Assembly: GCA_022478985.1 (NCBI GenBank)
Contig: JAKSZP010012330.1
Location: forward strand, 1 to 64,000
Reading direction: 5' to 3'
Source of the DNA: Massospora cicadina
Lineage: Eukaryota; Entomophthoromycota; Entomophthoromycetes; Entomophthorales; Entomophthoraceae
DNA length: 64,000 nt
Positions 32,173-42,690 of this stretch are shown here, in pieces. Position numbers and translations under genes: made by a program. The first letter of the stretch is position 1, and every line of letters begins with the position of its first letter. The notes beneath the pieces are model-generated. The model saw only the letters and a program-made list of their open reading frames with translations. It did no database searches and was not told the DNA's origin.

Positions 32173-32932
32173 TGTTGGAATTCAGGCTTTTGATTTCACT
32201 AGTGATGGTTGTACCTGAATTTTGACAACGTTTTGCAAGAGAGGTAATACTCTCAACTGCGGGAATAAATGATTTTAGGGGAGATTTTATACCACTTATA
32301 ATGAAATATCAGAATATTATAAATACTAAAACAGAATTATTTTATAAGTTCAATTGTTTGTGATACCTAAGGGGCCAAGAAGAGAACCCTGTTAATGTCT
32401 TGTTGATTTGTATCATTTGTGTCGAGGCTTGAAGTTTGGAGTAGGCTAGGACTGTCCAAATTAGGGAATATGGGGATCTGACCTATCGAAGCTTTTAAGA
32501 TTCACCTCACTTTGATGGAACGGCTAAGGGAAGGCGATTGCAGGTAGGATAAATCCATGAGGTAAGGTTTTAATATAAGTTACCCAATCATTGGGCAGGA
32601 AAATATTTGCACCTTATGGGACCCCCTCCAACCCTATAAAAGGGGCCAGTCTCCATGGTGTAGAATAACCTAAATTAGTTGTAAGATGGGGAGGGACCTC
32701 CACATGACTTTCTTGATTCTGCCAACATTTTATAGTAACTCTGATACCCAAACTCATGCTATTTGACCGAGAAGTTTAATAAAGTATTAACCCAATTCAA
32801 GGGGTTCCACTTTGGGTTGGCCAGGATCTTTTGGTAGATTTCATTGTTATTTTTATCCAAAACGCTCTTTTTTTTAGTACTAGATTATCCAAAACGCTCT
32901 TCTCAAAAAATTAGACTTGCAATTGTCTGACA
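32173..32932 (+). repeat. Solo LTR of family C
   Basis: It starts TGTTGGAATTCAGGC and ends ...TTGTCTGACA. The flanks catgc (32168-32172) and catga (32933-32937) are a 5-bp duplication with one mismatch. It aligns to the inverted copy at 39817-40574. A TATA-like CCCTATAAAAGGGG lies near 32632 and AATAAAGT near 32780, the layout of an LTR promoter and polyadenylation region. It carries a tiny retro-insertion (32869-32884). Confidence 0.75.
32853..32900 (-). mobile_element. Minute 5'-truncated retrocopy with target duplication
   Basis: TTATCCAAAACGCTCT occurs at 32853-32868 and 32885-32900. Between them 16 bases read, on the minus strand, TCTAGTACTAAAAAAA. The same 3' end with an A-tail is found at 50918-50965. 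A poly-A end plus a 16-bp direct repeat is the signature of a target-primed, severely truncated retrocopy. Confidence 0.65.
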
Positions 32933-34900
32933 CATGAATGCCTTAAAATAGATATACGGCTCTCTGCAAATTAAAAGATGTTTGCATGATATGTATTTTT
33001 GATTATTAAAAAGCAGTCATCCCCTTAAGGTATCTACGCCAGTGTTCCAAAGCTTTGACTATCTCATTAAGATCATTGTATTAGATCTAGTAATTCTTCA
33101 CAGCGTCCAAGACTTTCTAGTAGGTAAGGCCACAGAGTGGATTCGCTTATATTTCCCTTCAAAAAGCAGGACTTTTACATATGCAAAATCCAAGTTTCTG
33201 ATTTGATAACAAACTTCTTGGTACGATCAGGTATGGTTAGAATTGGTGGACTTGTAAAAGCTTTTTTGAGCGTATCAAGAGAATTATGAGATTTGTAATT
33301 CAGACAAAGGGAACAAATTCTGATGCCAGGTGGGAAGGCAAGGCAATAGTGGAGAAATTCTTTGCAAAATTTCTGAAAAGTTTGCTAATTCCATAAAATG
33401 ATCAGAGGTTGGTATGATATCTGGGGTTGAGTCTGACTTAAAATATACATCACTTTTTTGAATAAAACATAATTCTGCCCTCCTTGATAATATATTCTAG
33501 AAATCCAAACTTTAAAAGCCTCACAATTCCCAGTTTAGCATGCAGATTATAGGTACAAAGACAGTCAAGCACAGACTTCACATGTTGGGTGTGTGAACCC
33601 ATGCCATGTGAGTAAACTAGTATATCATCCAGATATACAAAAAGGAATCATCTAACATAGAAAGATGCCCCAGTCTTTCAGGAAGATATCAAGTTAATTT
33701 TAGACTGACCTGCCAATTTAAGTGCCAAAGCACCCAAATAACAAGTCCAAATGCCATTGGCAATGCTACTTGCATTTCTGTTATGAAACCAGGAAGGAAT
33801 TTCATCACAGAACACCCATGAGCCACAGTTGTGTATAGAAACCTAGCAAATAATTAAGTAAACACGACCATAGGTTCCATGAGTTGTTGATCTATATGCG
33901 GGAAGAATGGTGTATATTAGAACATGATAAAAAATGGAATTGGGTAAAGAGATTCTTTATATAAAAGTTAAATAAAGAAAATTGACCAACAATTTCCTCA
34001 GTACGATGCAACTGGTTAAATAGTGTTCAATTTGATAGCTTGTCAAAGCAGGGATTGGGTCCCTTAGATTTCAACCTAGCCTTTCGCAAATTTTTGAGGG
34101 AGGGGGAAATAATGACTTAAATTTGAACTGACATAAAAGGAATTGGTGGCAGACTAAGACGCTATCAGTTTGGCTGTAAATGGCTGATAGGAGGATTTAC
34201 TATAGTTGCAACAGATGATGTGACAGCATTTGGCCCGATGGGCAATGGGAATCCTCAGGGCCACCCCACATTAGGGCTGTCCACGCGGTCAGAAACAGGT
34301 TTGGGATAACCAACCCACCCATGCCTGGTTGCTGAGGCGTTCATTTGGCCAAGCGTGATTCCTTGAGTGATGATCCTAATTTTTGCAATGAGGGTTTTGA
34401 AATATTGGCAACTATCCCCAATAGTGATACATGCCCGTTGGGGACAAAAACCAACAATTTTAAGAGAAGTTTAGGATCAGCAACCCTACTGCTCAATGGC
34501 TCAATGCCATTGGCGATTTTGACCAAGGATTCAATGCTTGTCCCTCCTGACAATTAGCTACTTTCCCATCAGACCTTATTTTCATAGATTTTGGACATTT
34601 TGGCAATATTTTATTAATTTCCGCACAGATTTTCTTGATTCAGAAACCAATTTAGAGATAGCAAGTGCTGGAACTGGGGGAGTAAACTTCAGAGAGAAAG
34701 CTGTTACCCAGTGCTCATCTACCACATGGGCCAGGTCGCCCTGGGTGACAAGGGGTACAGCCGCACTCTTAGGACCCTTTTTTAGGAAAAGGGAAAACTG
34801 CTCGGTCCATGCAGAGGGGACGTTCCACTGTACTTACACAGTCATTAATGCCTGGAATGCAGTCAGTACATTGAATAGGCTGTAGCGTGAGTACGTTTTC
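32933..34900 (-). pseudogene. Gypsy relic G3, reverse transcriptase and RNase H (split by a solo LTR)
   Basis: On the minus strand, pieces at about 33050-33675 match RT and RNase H. They include a YxDD-area remnant (DDILVYSHGMGSHTQHV, readable with frame changes near 33560-33640), a thumb piece (KFGFLEYI), LKKAFTSPPILTI (near 33230-33280) and EHWRRYLKG (near 33020-33060). The relic is cut at 33675/34839 by the solo A-type LTR and continues at 34839-34900. It is one of the oldest layers in the window. Confidence 0.7.
33676..34838 (-). repeat. Solo LTR of the A/A2 family
   Basis: On the minus strand it begins TGTAAGTACAG (34838) and ends at 33676 in the family's ...CCTGAAA. It is 1163 bp. The flanks are a perfect 5-bp duplication, CAGTC at 33671-33675 and 34839-34843. 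It retains GTTGGTCAATTTTC at the predicted RNA start, and a 70-codon piece of the LTR ORF on the minus strand (34341-34553: VKIANGIEPLSSRVADPK). Confidence 0.93.
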
Positions 34901-35461
34901 ATGTTATGTGCATGGTTTATAGTTGGTAAATCTCTCTCTTAGTTTAAAAATCTATGGAACAGCCAACAAAATTTGAAAATGATAATGATCTCTTTCCACG
35001 CTCCTGTTATAGGATATCTCTACTACTTCCAGAATATTACCTTTTACTATTAAATATATAAGGAGTAAGTTGTAATTTACCAGTAAAAATGGAGTACTAA
35101 TTAAATTGTCCTAAGAAAATCAGGATAAAATGAATGATAGGCAAATGCCAAGTTTGAGGGTGGAATTTAGATTCTGAAATGTAGGAAGTGATGGCACAGC
35201 CCAGGGTTAGAATTTGAGTAAATTAAAATTCAGCATTTTAGGCTGGGCTGAGACCAAAAATGGTAACACAATTAAGTGGGTCTTATTATCTGCCTTCAGA
35301 AATCCAATAAAGAGTAAGACATATAAAGAGGCTAAGGTGGTTAATGGGGTGACTAGAGGAATTAAAAACTTATTATTAACTCAGGCTTAAGATCAAAATG
35401 ATAATAGGTAGGTTTGGGCACTCTTCCCTATCTCATTGGCCAGTTAGGCACTAAAAATATC
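34900..35461. repeat. Repeat X copy 2, left part
   Basis: It matches 50208-50690 (for example CTCTTTCCA, TATAGGAT-TCTCTACTAC, AGTGATAGGCAAATACCA-like, and CTATCTCATTGGCCAGT). It is broken at 35461 by element A2 and continues at 42472-42690. Confidence 0.75.
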
Positions 35462-36659
35462 TTTCAGGAAAACAGCAAGTTGTTTTTAGACCGGCCTGCC
35501 AGTTTAAGCTTTGAAGCACACAAAAGCCTAAGTTTAAATGCCAGTGGCACTGCTGCTGGTACAAAAGTTATGAAACCAGGATGGGATCTCGCCACTAATC
35601 GCCCATGAGTCATTGTCATGTATAAGAACCTAGCAATGAACCAGTAACCATGGCCATGGGTACCATGGGCGTATAAATAATTGGGAGGAGTGGTTTATAC
35701 TTGAACATAATAGGAATTGGAATTGGGTATAGGGACTTTTTATTAATAGAAAAAGACTAACAATTTCCTCAGTGCAATGCAACTGATTAAATAGTGCTCA
35801 ATTTGATAACTTGTCAAAGTAGGGATTAGGAACCAAAATTGAACTAACCTGGAAAATTTTCTGGGGAGGGGGAAATGATTCTAATCTGAACTGACATTGA
35901 AGGATTTGGCAGCAGGCTGTCACTATTAGTTCACCTGTGAACGCCTGACCTGAGGCTTTACTGCATTTATGTTGGTTATTATGATGGCATCTGACTGATG
36001 GGCAACAGGAATCCCCCAGGGCCACTCCACATAGGGGTAGTCCCAACGGGTCAGAAATGGGATTAGGATGGCCAATCTGCCTGTGCCCAGGTGCTGGAGC
36101 TGTTTGGCCAAATGAGTTCCATTGGCATCAATCCCAATTTCTCAACTGAGGGTTTCAAACTGTCAGCAACTGTATCCGATGGTAATACCTGCTCATCAGG
36201 GATTGCCCCCAACGATTTTGAGGGAAGTTTGGCATCAGCGATCATACTGCTCAATGGCTTGATGCCATTGGCAATTTTGACTAAGAATTCATTAGTTGTA
36301 CCCTTCCAACTATCAGTTTCTCGCCCATTGGGCTTTATTCCCATTAATTTTGGACATTTTGGTTTCGATTTTGAAGATTTGCCGCCATCATTTTTATAAA
36401 ATCCCTCCCACCATGGGGAAACATTTACCAATAATTTTGGCACAGATTTCCTTAATTTTGTGAACTAATTTGGCAGTGGCAAGCACAGGAATTGGGTGAA
36501 GAATCTTCAGAGGAGAGAGCTGTTACCCAGCGCTTATCTACCACATGGGCAGGGTTGGTCTTGGTGATGAGGGGTACATACGCCCTCTTCAGACCCTTTT
36601 TATTTGAAAATGGGATTTTTGCCCAATCCACGCAAAGGGAAAGTTCCCCTAGACTTACA
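35462..36659 (-). repeat. A2 3' LTR
   Basis: 1198 bp from TGTAAGTCTAGGGGAAC to ...CCTGAAA on the minus strand. It contains a long piece of the LTR ORF (36063-36443, 126 codons: MGIKPNGRETDSWKG, LVKIANGIKPLSSMIADAK) and CACTATTTAAT upstream of the predicted RNA start. Confidence 0.92.
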
Positions 36660-36826
36660 TTACCATTTCCTTTTGCCAGAGGAGAGACGCCACTGCTGGG
36701 AAACTGTTTGAGAGCTACATCTTCGTGCCCCTTGGGCAACGTGATCGCTTTTAAAGTTGCAACTTTTTTTGTGGGGGGATGGGTAGTATTGAGATGGGAC
36801 TCATGAAATGTATCGACCAGTTCCAT
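36452..36826 (-). CDS. A2 pol tail running through the polypurine tract into U3
   Basis: One frame of 124 codons starts ten bases after the chromodomain frame stops. It reads MELVDTFHESHLNTTHPPTK, crosses the purine-rich GGAAATGGTAA before the LTR, enters U3 at 36659 as VSLGELSLCVDW, and continues RAYVPLITKTNPAHVVDKRW. The part in U3 matches the LTR ORF of A. A stop separates it from the chromodomain in this copy; A and G1 carry the same tail with different breaks, so the ancestral pol probably read straight through. Confidence 0.6.
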   Translation of the reverse strand: MELVDTFHESHLNTTHPPTKKVATLKAITLPKGHEDVALKQFPSSGVSPLAKGNGNVSLGELSLCVDWAKIPFSNKKGLKRAYVPLITKTNPAHVVDKRWVTALSSEDSSPNSCACHCQISSQN

Positions 36827-36835
36827 ACAGTTTGC

Positions 36836-37156
36836 TCAATTGCGGGCCTTGACCCAGCTGTTTTCAAAGGCTGGATAACCCTTCCAAGTGACAAGATATT
36901 GAACTGACCTTTGAGATTTATGGGAGGCTAAAATGCTCTCCACTTTGGCCTCCTCCACATCCTCAATTACTATCAGCTCAGGATCCATGGGGATATTCCC
37001 CTTGAACAGGAACAGCTGAGATATGTGGAAGATGGGATGTTGTTTCCAGTGAGATGGCATCTTTAACCGGAAAGAACCATTTCCCAAGTCCTCCTCCACC
37101 AAGTGGGTACCTGAATGCTTGCTTGTAAACTTCCAGGAGGGTAACTGCATCCGCAA
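36836..37156 (-). pseudogene. A2 chromodomain
   Basis: The frame ends with DPELIVIEDVEEAKVESILA, SHKSQRSVQYLVTWKGYPAF and ENSWVKARN. The pattern VExILxxxxxxxxxxYLVxWKGYPxxExSW is the classical chromodomain, including the aromatic-cage positions (Y, W). Before it, HFRLKMPSHWKQHPIFHISQ-type residues give the integrase C-terminal lead-in. In chromoviruses the domain binds modified histone H3 and targets integration. This is the clearest chromodomain in the window. Confidence 0.93.
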
Positions 37157-37159
37157 ATG

Positions 37160-38060
37160 CGCATATCAAGCATGTCATATGAACCCACCACAATGTCATG
37201 AGCAGGAAGCCACTTCTGATCCACAAAAGCTTGTAGTCGCCAATAGCCTTATTGATATGCTCCTGCACCAAGGAATGGGTCAACTGAATATACTTTGAAT
37301 GTTTCACGGCAGCAGGGACCTCTTGACACAGACAAGAACGACCAAAAACATGGGTTTATATCCCAAAGCCGCTTCATAAGGGGAAAACCACATAGAGGAA
37401 TGTGTTCCACTATTATAAGCAAATTGAGCAAGAGAAAGGTTGTTAGCCCAGGTATCCTGCATGGCCAAAGCATAGCAGCGCAAATACTGTCCCAAGATCT
37501 GATTAACCCACTAAGTTTGTCCATCAGACTTGGGATGATATTCTGTTGATTGACAGGGTGTAATTTTTTAAATTGATAATAGCTCATTCCAGAACTGCGC
37601 TGTAAACTAGGGCCCATGATCACTGATATCTACTGCAGGAGACCAAACATGAAAAACACATGGCGCACAAAGAGCGGGCAGTCTTCTTAAAAATGGCGGA
37701 AGAGCAAGGGATAAATAGAAAATTTTGTAAACTGATCAATTGACACCATCACCGCAGTAAACCCATTAGAACAGGAAAGTTTGACAATAAAATCCACGGA
37801 CATTGATGTCTATGGACCCTTGGCCTGTTGTAAGTGGGTGAAGAAGACCATTTTTTTCTTGATTGATCTGACTTGGCCTATGCACAGGTAACACAATTGG
37901 TGATCCAGGCCGGTACATCTTTTGACAGGCCCGCCCAGTTATAGTTACACTCAATCAAATAAATAAATTTCTTATTACCCAGATGTTCAACTGTTGGAGG
38001 TTGTGATGAGCCTGAAACACTTTGGATCTAAAAAGGTGAGGAACCCACACCCGCAACCAA
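37160..38060 (-). pseudogene. A2 integrase
   Basis: Pieces in order on the minus strand: the zinc-binding region near 37850-38000; the first core Asp near 37790-37810 (frame-shifted, SMDVRGF-like); FNPGPSLQRSSGMSYYQFKK near 37560-37620, the second-Asp region; HPVNQQNIIPSLMDKLSGLI, which in another frame is HPKSDGQTxWVNQIL; WANNLSLAQFAYNSGTHSSM then WFSPYEAALGYKP (37304-37430). The last two are the post-core signature of chromoviral integrases. It is frameshifted at several points. Confidence 0.82.
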
Positions 38061-38800
38061 AGATGAATAAGACCCTCTGCCAAAGAATATAGAGAATATT
38101 TATGAGCTGGGAGGGACACTCATTCCAAAAGCTCCACACCTTCAGGACAGGCCATTGGGCTGCTAAAACCTGTGAAATAAGAGGCGCATTGGAAGCTAAG
38201 TCCACTGATGAGACCATGGGAGTGATGATGGATAAGATTTGGGTGGGAGGGATAACGGTAACTAGATCCACCTCATCTGGGTCTACAGGGAAATGTGTGG
38301 GATTATGAATTAAGAAGTCGGGAAGAAAATTCAACGCTCCTTTCACAAACTCATATTTGAAGTTAAAGCTAAACAAATTCTTGTAGGTTTGAGCTTGCTT
38401 GTGTTCCAAATTCTGTGGTTTGTGGAAGTAGAGAAGGGCTTGATGATCTGTTTGCACTGTTAACTCATGTTGAGCACCATGCAAAAGATACCGCCAGTGG
38501 GTCAGAGTCCACGCCCTGGCCGCAGCTCCTTATTATAGATGGCTCAAGACTGTTCCATAATAAAGAAAAATCAGGAAAAGTAGGCGATGGGGTGCTCTAA
38601 ACCCTCATGCTCCTGGAGCAATACAGCCCCCACCGCAACAGATGACGTATCACAGGCTATGACATAAGGAATGGAGGGGTCCACATGCTTCAGGATAGGA
38701 GGAGACAAAAACACCTCTTTAATTGGCTCAAATACCTGCTGGCACTCAGGCGTCCAACAAAAGGGGACATTCTTACTCATAAGTGATGAAGTGGGTCAGC
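38060..38800 (-). pseudogene. A2 RNase H and tether
   Basis: Frame 38571-38780 has FCWTPECQQVFEPIKEVFLS, HVDPSIPYVIACDTSSVAVG and AVLLQEHEGLEHPIAYFS. Frame 37987-38484 has HGAQHELTVQTDHQALLYFH, NFKYEFVKGALNFLPDFLI and an extension toward integrase. The first Asp (ACDTS) and the DHQAL Asp are present. One frameshift and a deletion of the middle (SEAEQSWAIY-like) part into another frame separate the pieces. Confidence 0.88.
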
Positions 38801-39570
38801 TAACTAGGATAAGGCAGGGGAAATTTTTTTAAGAAAATTATAGTGCCCAAGAAGCTTCTTAATTGCTTTTGGGTCATTGGAGTGGGCCACTCGTAGATGG
38901 TGTCCAACTTGTTAAGGGGAATGGCGTACCCATCTTTTAGGAGATTGCCTAAAAATGTGACTTCCTCCCAGTAATACTCGCATTTTGAAGGCTTGACAAA
39001 TAGGCCCGCCTTATATAAGGCTGCCACAATTGCTTCCAAATCTTTTGCATGTTGTCCAGGAGTTGGGGAGTGTACTGAGATATTGTCAATATAAGTTACC
39101 ATACAGGTGAACCAGAGGTTGCCCAGCACACTATTGGACATTCTTTAAAATGTGGCTGGCACATTCTCCAGCCTGAATGGCATTATGTGGAATTGAAATA
39201 AACCTCATTTTATTTGAATCGTGGTAAGCCATTATTGACCTTCCATCACCTGAATTTGATTAAAGGCATTAACAAGATCAAGTTTTGAGAAAACCTGCGA
39301 CTTAGCAACTGCTTGACTAATAGTTTGCTCCAGTGGTAAAGGATAGGGATCATGAACTGTAATTCTAATTAGGTGACCATAATCCACGCAGGGATGAAGG
39401 GAACCATAGGCCTTATTGGCAAAAATGATGTGAGAAGCAACTGTGATGTCTCTTTGAACAACCACCTTTTCCTAATCATGTCATCCAACAATACATTAAG
39501 AGCAGCTTCCTCCTCCTCTGTGTATAGATACAATGGACAGTTAATATTTAACACCTGCACTTTTGTTCTG
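38800..39570 (-). pseudogene. A2 reverse transcriptase
   Basis: Frame 39232-39465 has SLHPCVDYGHLIRITVHDPY, PLPLEQTISQAVAKSQVFSK and LDLVNAFNQIQVMEGQ, with the first catalytic Asp (KLDLVNA). Frame 38800-39141 has SNSVLGNLWFTCMVTYIDNI then the thumb FVKPSKCEYYWEEVTFLGNL. The catalytic box is YIDN instead of YxDD, the same change as in A. One frameshift separates the two frames. Confidence 0.9.
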
Positions 39571-39574
39571 GACT

Positions 39575-39816
39575 CTAGATTGAATTTGGTTCGGGGGGAA
39601 GATGGTCAGCCTTCTCAAAATTGAAGATACTTTGATATCCCATTAATGCCTCAGGAAAATCCGCTGAAAAGCCTGCAAGGGAAACCAGGGAAGTGATGGA
39701 ACTGCAGCTTTGAGTTTTTGTAAGAGTATTTATTAAGGGAAACTCGCCTTCTGCCTGGTCATAAGCAAATGACAACATATTGGACACCAGGTGAATTCTA
39801 ACATGCTGTTGATGCC
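39575..39816 (-). pseudogene. A2 protease-RT linker
   Basis: The frame reads MLSFAYDQAEGEFPLINTLT, then SITSLVSLAGFSADFPEALM and FNFEKADHLPPEP. It is collinear with A (LSFANDQTEGELPLVNTL at 4045 and NYEKVDYLPP at 13512), which fixes both edges of element B within A. No further domain is recognised. Confidence 0.8.
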
Positions 39817-40574
39817 TGTCGGACATTTGCTCCTAGGCTCCAGAATAAAAAGGTTGTGGGTGAAATTCATCCAAATAGAGAAAAATTTTGGACATTTACA
39901 AGTCCACAACAAGGAGGAATTCAAATAGAATAATATTAATAATAATGATTTAGTTGGCAAAAGGAACCTGGCTGATTCTCGGTGGAACCCAGCAAACCAG
40001 GATAACATGGTTTTGACTCCTCTACGGGCAACTAAATCAAAAACCAATAGTCAGATTACTCCAAATACAAAGTGGATCATGGGGCATCCATCGGACGGTG
40101 CTATCCCAACCATGCCAGGTCCATTCAAGCACCTACGTTAGAGCTACCCCTTTTATAGGCGTGGTGGGGTCCCCCAAGGTACAATAATTTTCTCTAATGA
40201 GGATTGGCTGAAATACATCAAGTCATTACCCCATGAGTACGTCTTGCCCCAAAGTAATCCCCATTCATCGTTTAGCCTAAAGGAAGCGAGTTTTCAGAGC
40301 TTCAATTGTCTAGAATCACATATCACTAAATTGGAAATTCCCAAGCCATATGAACGTTGATCCTTGACGTTCTAAATACCTTTTTTGAATTTAATGAGAT
40401 ATACTCTCTTTTACCCCATTGCGAGCCCATTAAACCATCTATAAATTTAACTTTTTTTAATATTTTAATATTTTTATTATTTTCCTATTAGCCTTAATAA
40501 AAGTCCCTGATTTACATTGCTGGATTTCAAGGCAGCAAGCACCAGCGAGCCAATTCCCAAGCCAAAATTCAACA
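39817..40574 (-). repeat. LTR of family C inserted in A2
   Basis: On the minus strand it starts TGTTGAATTTTGGCTTGG (40574) and ends ...AATGTCCGACA (39817), 758 bp. It aligns end to end with the family C LTR at 32173-32932, including CCTATAAAAGGGG near 40140. The flanks ggtgt and ggcat are at best a decayed 5-bp duplication. It separates the protease from the linker of A2. Comparison with uninterrupted A supports the insertion. Confidence 0.7.
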
Positions 40575-40631
40575 ACACCACCAATCCACCCCTAAGATTA
40601 CCAGAAAAACCAAGTTTAGCATTTCAGAGAA

Positions 40632-41000
40632 CTAATTGCAAAAGCTGAACTGATGAACAAAGAAAGGTACTGAGCGTCTAACTAGGTATGAGGACTGGGA
40701 GGCCAATGAAGCGACCATCACAGTAGGACCTGAGTCCATGTCAAGTTCCCACTGGTGTGTTAGCTCTACACTCATAAAATTCTCCACTGCTCCAGTGTCT
40801 ACCAATGCCTCAAAGGATACGTGGTGCGCTCTGATACTTATTTTCATGTGCAATAAGTAGGCGAAATTCTCTTTATTAGCAGCTATAATTGAGTCTGTAG
40901 ATAATGAAGAGATGATACTAGGATTGGGGGAAACCACTAGGTTTGAAACAGAAGTATACACTTCATAAGTCGGAATGCCAGAATATACTGACATGGGCAC
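40632..41000 (-). pseudogene. A2 aspartic protease
   Basis: 122 open codons: NLVVSPNPSIISSLSTDSII, AANKENFAYLLHMKISIRAH, HVSFEALVDTGAVENFMSVE, then GPTVMVASLASQSSYLVRRS and VHQFSFCN. The active-site triad DTG sits at the usual place, with LVDTGA as in retroviral-type proteases. It would cleave the Gag-Pol polyprotein. The frame lacks the C-terminal part and a gag upstream. Confidence 0.88.
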
Positions 41001-41253
41001 AAATGCCGCGGCAACTATTTAATGTAATTCAGACAATGATTTGGAGCTGGGATTTGACACCAATACCACCTCAGAAGCTCCTAGCATGAAGTTCCATTTT
41101 GGAGGGTGGTCTTAGACAATTTGAGAGGTACTAGGCTATTATGTTCATACTAGAACATCTTCATAACCTTATTCAGATGAGAGAAAAGGACCACTGATAC
41201 GCCCATTTCAACGAGAAGGATGGAAATGGTTAAGAACAATCTTTGGTCGATTA
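41001..41253 (-). other. A2 leader and putative primer-binding site
   Basis: On the minus strand TAATCGACCAAAG follows the LTR directly, as TAATCGACCAAC does in A. After it an ATG-containing stretch (AATGGGCGTATCAGTGG) parallels the leader of A. Only about 250 bp separate LTR and protease, so there is no room for a gag of usual size. Confidence 0.5.
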
Positions 41254-42466
41254 TGTCAGTAAAACAGCAAATATTTTTAGACTGGCCAGCCAGTTTAAGC
41301 GCCAAGGCACACGAACTCTAAGCTCAAATTCCAGTGGCACTGGTGCTGGTATGACGGTTATGAAACCAGGGAGTGATTTCACCACTAAGCGCCCATGTTT
41401 ATTGTCATGTATAAGAACCTAGCAATGAACCAGGAACTATGGCCATGGGTCCCATGGGTTGTAGAAATATATTTGGGAGGAGTGGTTTATACTTGAACAT
41501 AATAGAAACCGGAATTGGTATAGGGATTTTTTATTGGAAAGTAAAATAAAGAAAAAGATTAACACTTTCCTCAGTGCAATGCAACTAATTAAATTGTGCT
41601 CAATTTGATAAAATTGTCAAAGCAGGGATTGGGCCCTCAAATTCGACTTACCTGGAAAATTTCTGAGGAGGGGTAAATGAATCTAATCTGAACTGACATC
41701 AAAGGATTTGGCAGCAGGATGAGTCACTATTGGTTCATCAGTGAACGCATGACCTGAGGCTTTACTGCATTTATGTCAGTTATTGCAAGAACGCATCTGG
41801 CCCAGTAGTAATGGGAATCCCCAGGGCCACCCCATATAGGGGTGGTCCTAACGGGCTAGAAGCAGGATCAGGATGGTCAACCTACCCCATGCCCGTTCAC
41901 TGGAGCATTCATTCGGCCAAATGAGTTCTATCAAGCACCAATCCTGACTTCTGAATTGGTGGCTATAAAATGTTGGCAACCATACCCAAAGGTGATACCA
42001 GCTCATTGGGGATTGTCACCATTGACTTTAAGGGGAGTTTGGAATCAGCAATCATACCGCTCAATGGCTTGATGCCATTGACAATTTTGACTGAGAATTT
42101 GTTACTCGTCTTCTTCCAACTATCAGTTTCTCGTCTGTCAGGCTTTATTCCTGTTAAGTTCAGCCATTTTGGCTTCAATTCTGAAGATTAAGCGCCATCA
42201 ATTTTATAAAATCACTCCTTCTTGTGGGGAAGATGGTTAACAATGATTAGCACATATTTCCTTGATTTGGAGAATAATTTGGCAGTGGCAAGTGCAGGAA
42301 CCAGGAAAGGAATCTTCATAGGGAGTGCTGTTACCTAGCGCTTGTCTACCACATGATCAAGGTCAACCTAGGGAGACGAGGGGTACAGCCACCCTCTTCA
42401 GACCCTTTTTATTTGGAAATGGGAAAATCTCTGGTCCACGCAAAGGGGACGTTCCCCTGACATACA
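41254..42466 (-). repeat. A2 5' LTR
   Basis: 1213 bp on the minus strand from TGTATGTCAGGGGAACG to ...TTTACTGACA. It matches the 3' LTR. The LTR ORF piece at 41963-42178 reads VKIVNGIKPLSGMIADSKLP. Confidence 0.92.
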
Positions 42467-42471
42467 ATATT

Positions 42472-42690
42472 CTGCCTTTGTACAGTTGAAAAGCTATGCG
42501 TTTATATGAGAAATTTCTCAGTGCTTAAAAATAGTATTTATTGATGTTTTTGGGCTTTAGGCCTGATAATTTTCTATTAAATATAAACAGAAAATAAATA
42601 TTCTAGAATCCCAAAGTTGAGGCTTCACAAAACTAGAGAAATTCTCAATAGATTCCCTCTCAAGTCTCTACTAAGGGTGACAATTAATTT
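42472..42690. repeat. Repeat X copy 2, right part
   Basis: It matches 50700-50880 of copy 1 (TTCAGTTG, GGGAAATCTTAGTGC-like, TCTCAAAGCTGAGGCT-like, AAACTAGAG). Together with 34900-35461 it makes one X copy interrupted by A2. Confidence 0.7.

Larger units (their letters stand above)
35462..42466 (-). mobile_element. Chromovirus A2, nearly full length, inserted in repeat X
   Basis: LTRs are at 41254-42466 (5') and 35462-36659 (3'). The flanks atatc (35457-35461) and atatt (42467-42471) are a 5-bp duplication with one mismatch. Order on the minus strand: putative self-priming site, short leader, protease, an inserted family C LTR (39817-40574), RT, RNase H, integrase, chromodomain, pol tail, 3' LTR. 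A gag of normal size is missing, as in A. The reading frames are better preserved than in A but still broken. Confidence 0.92.
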
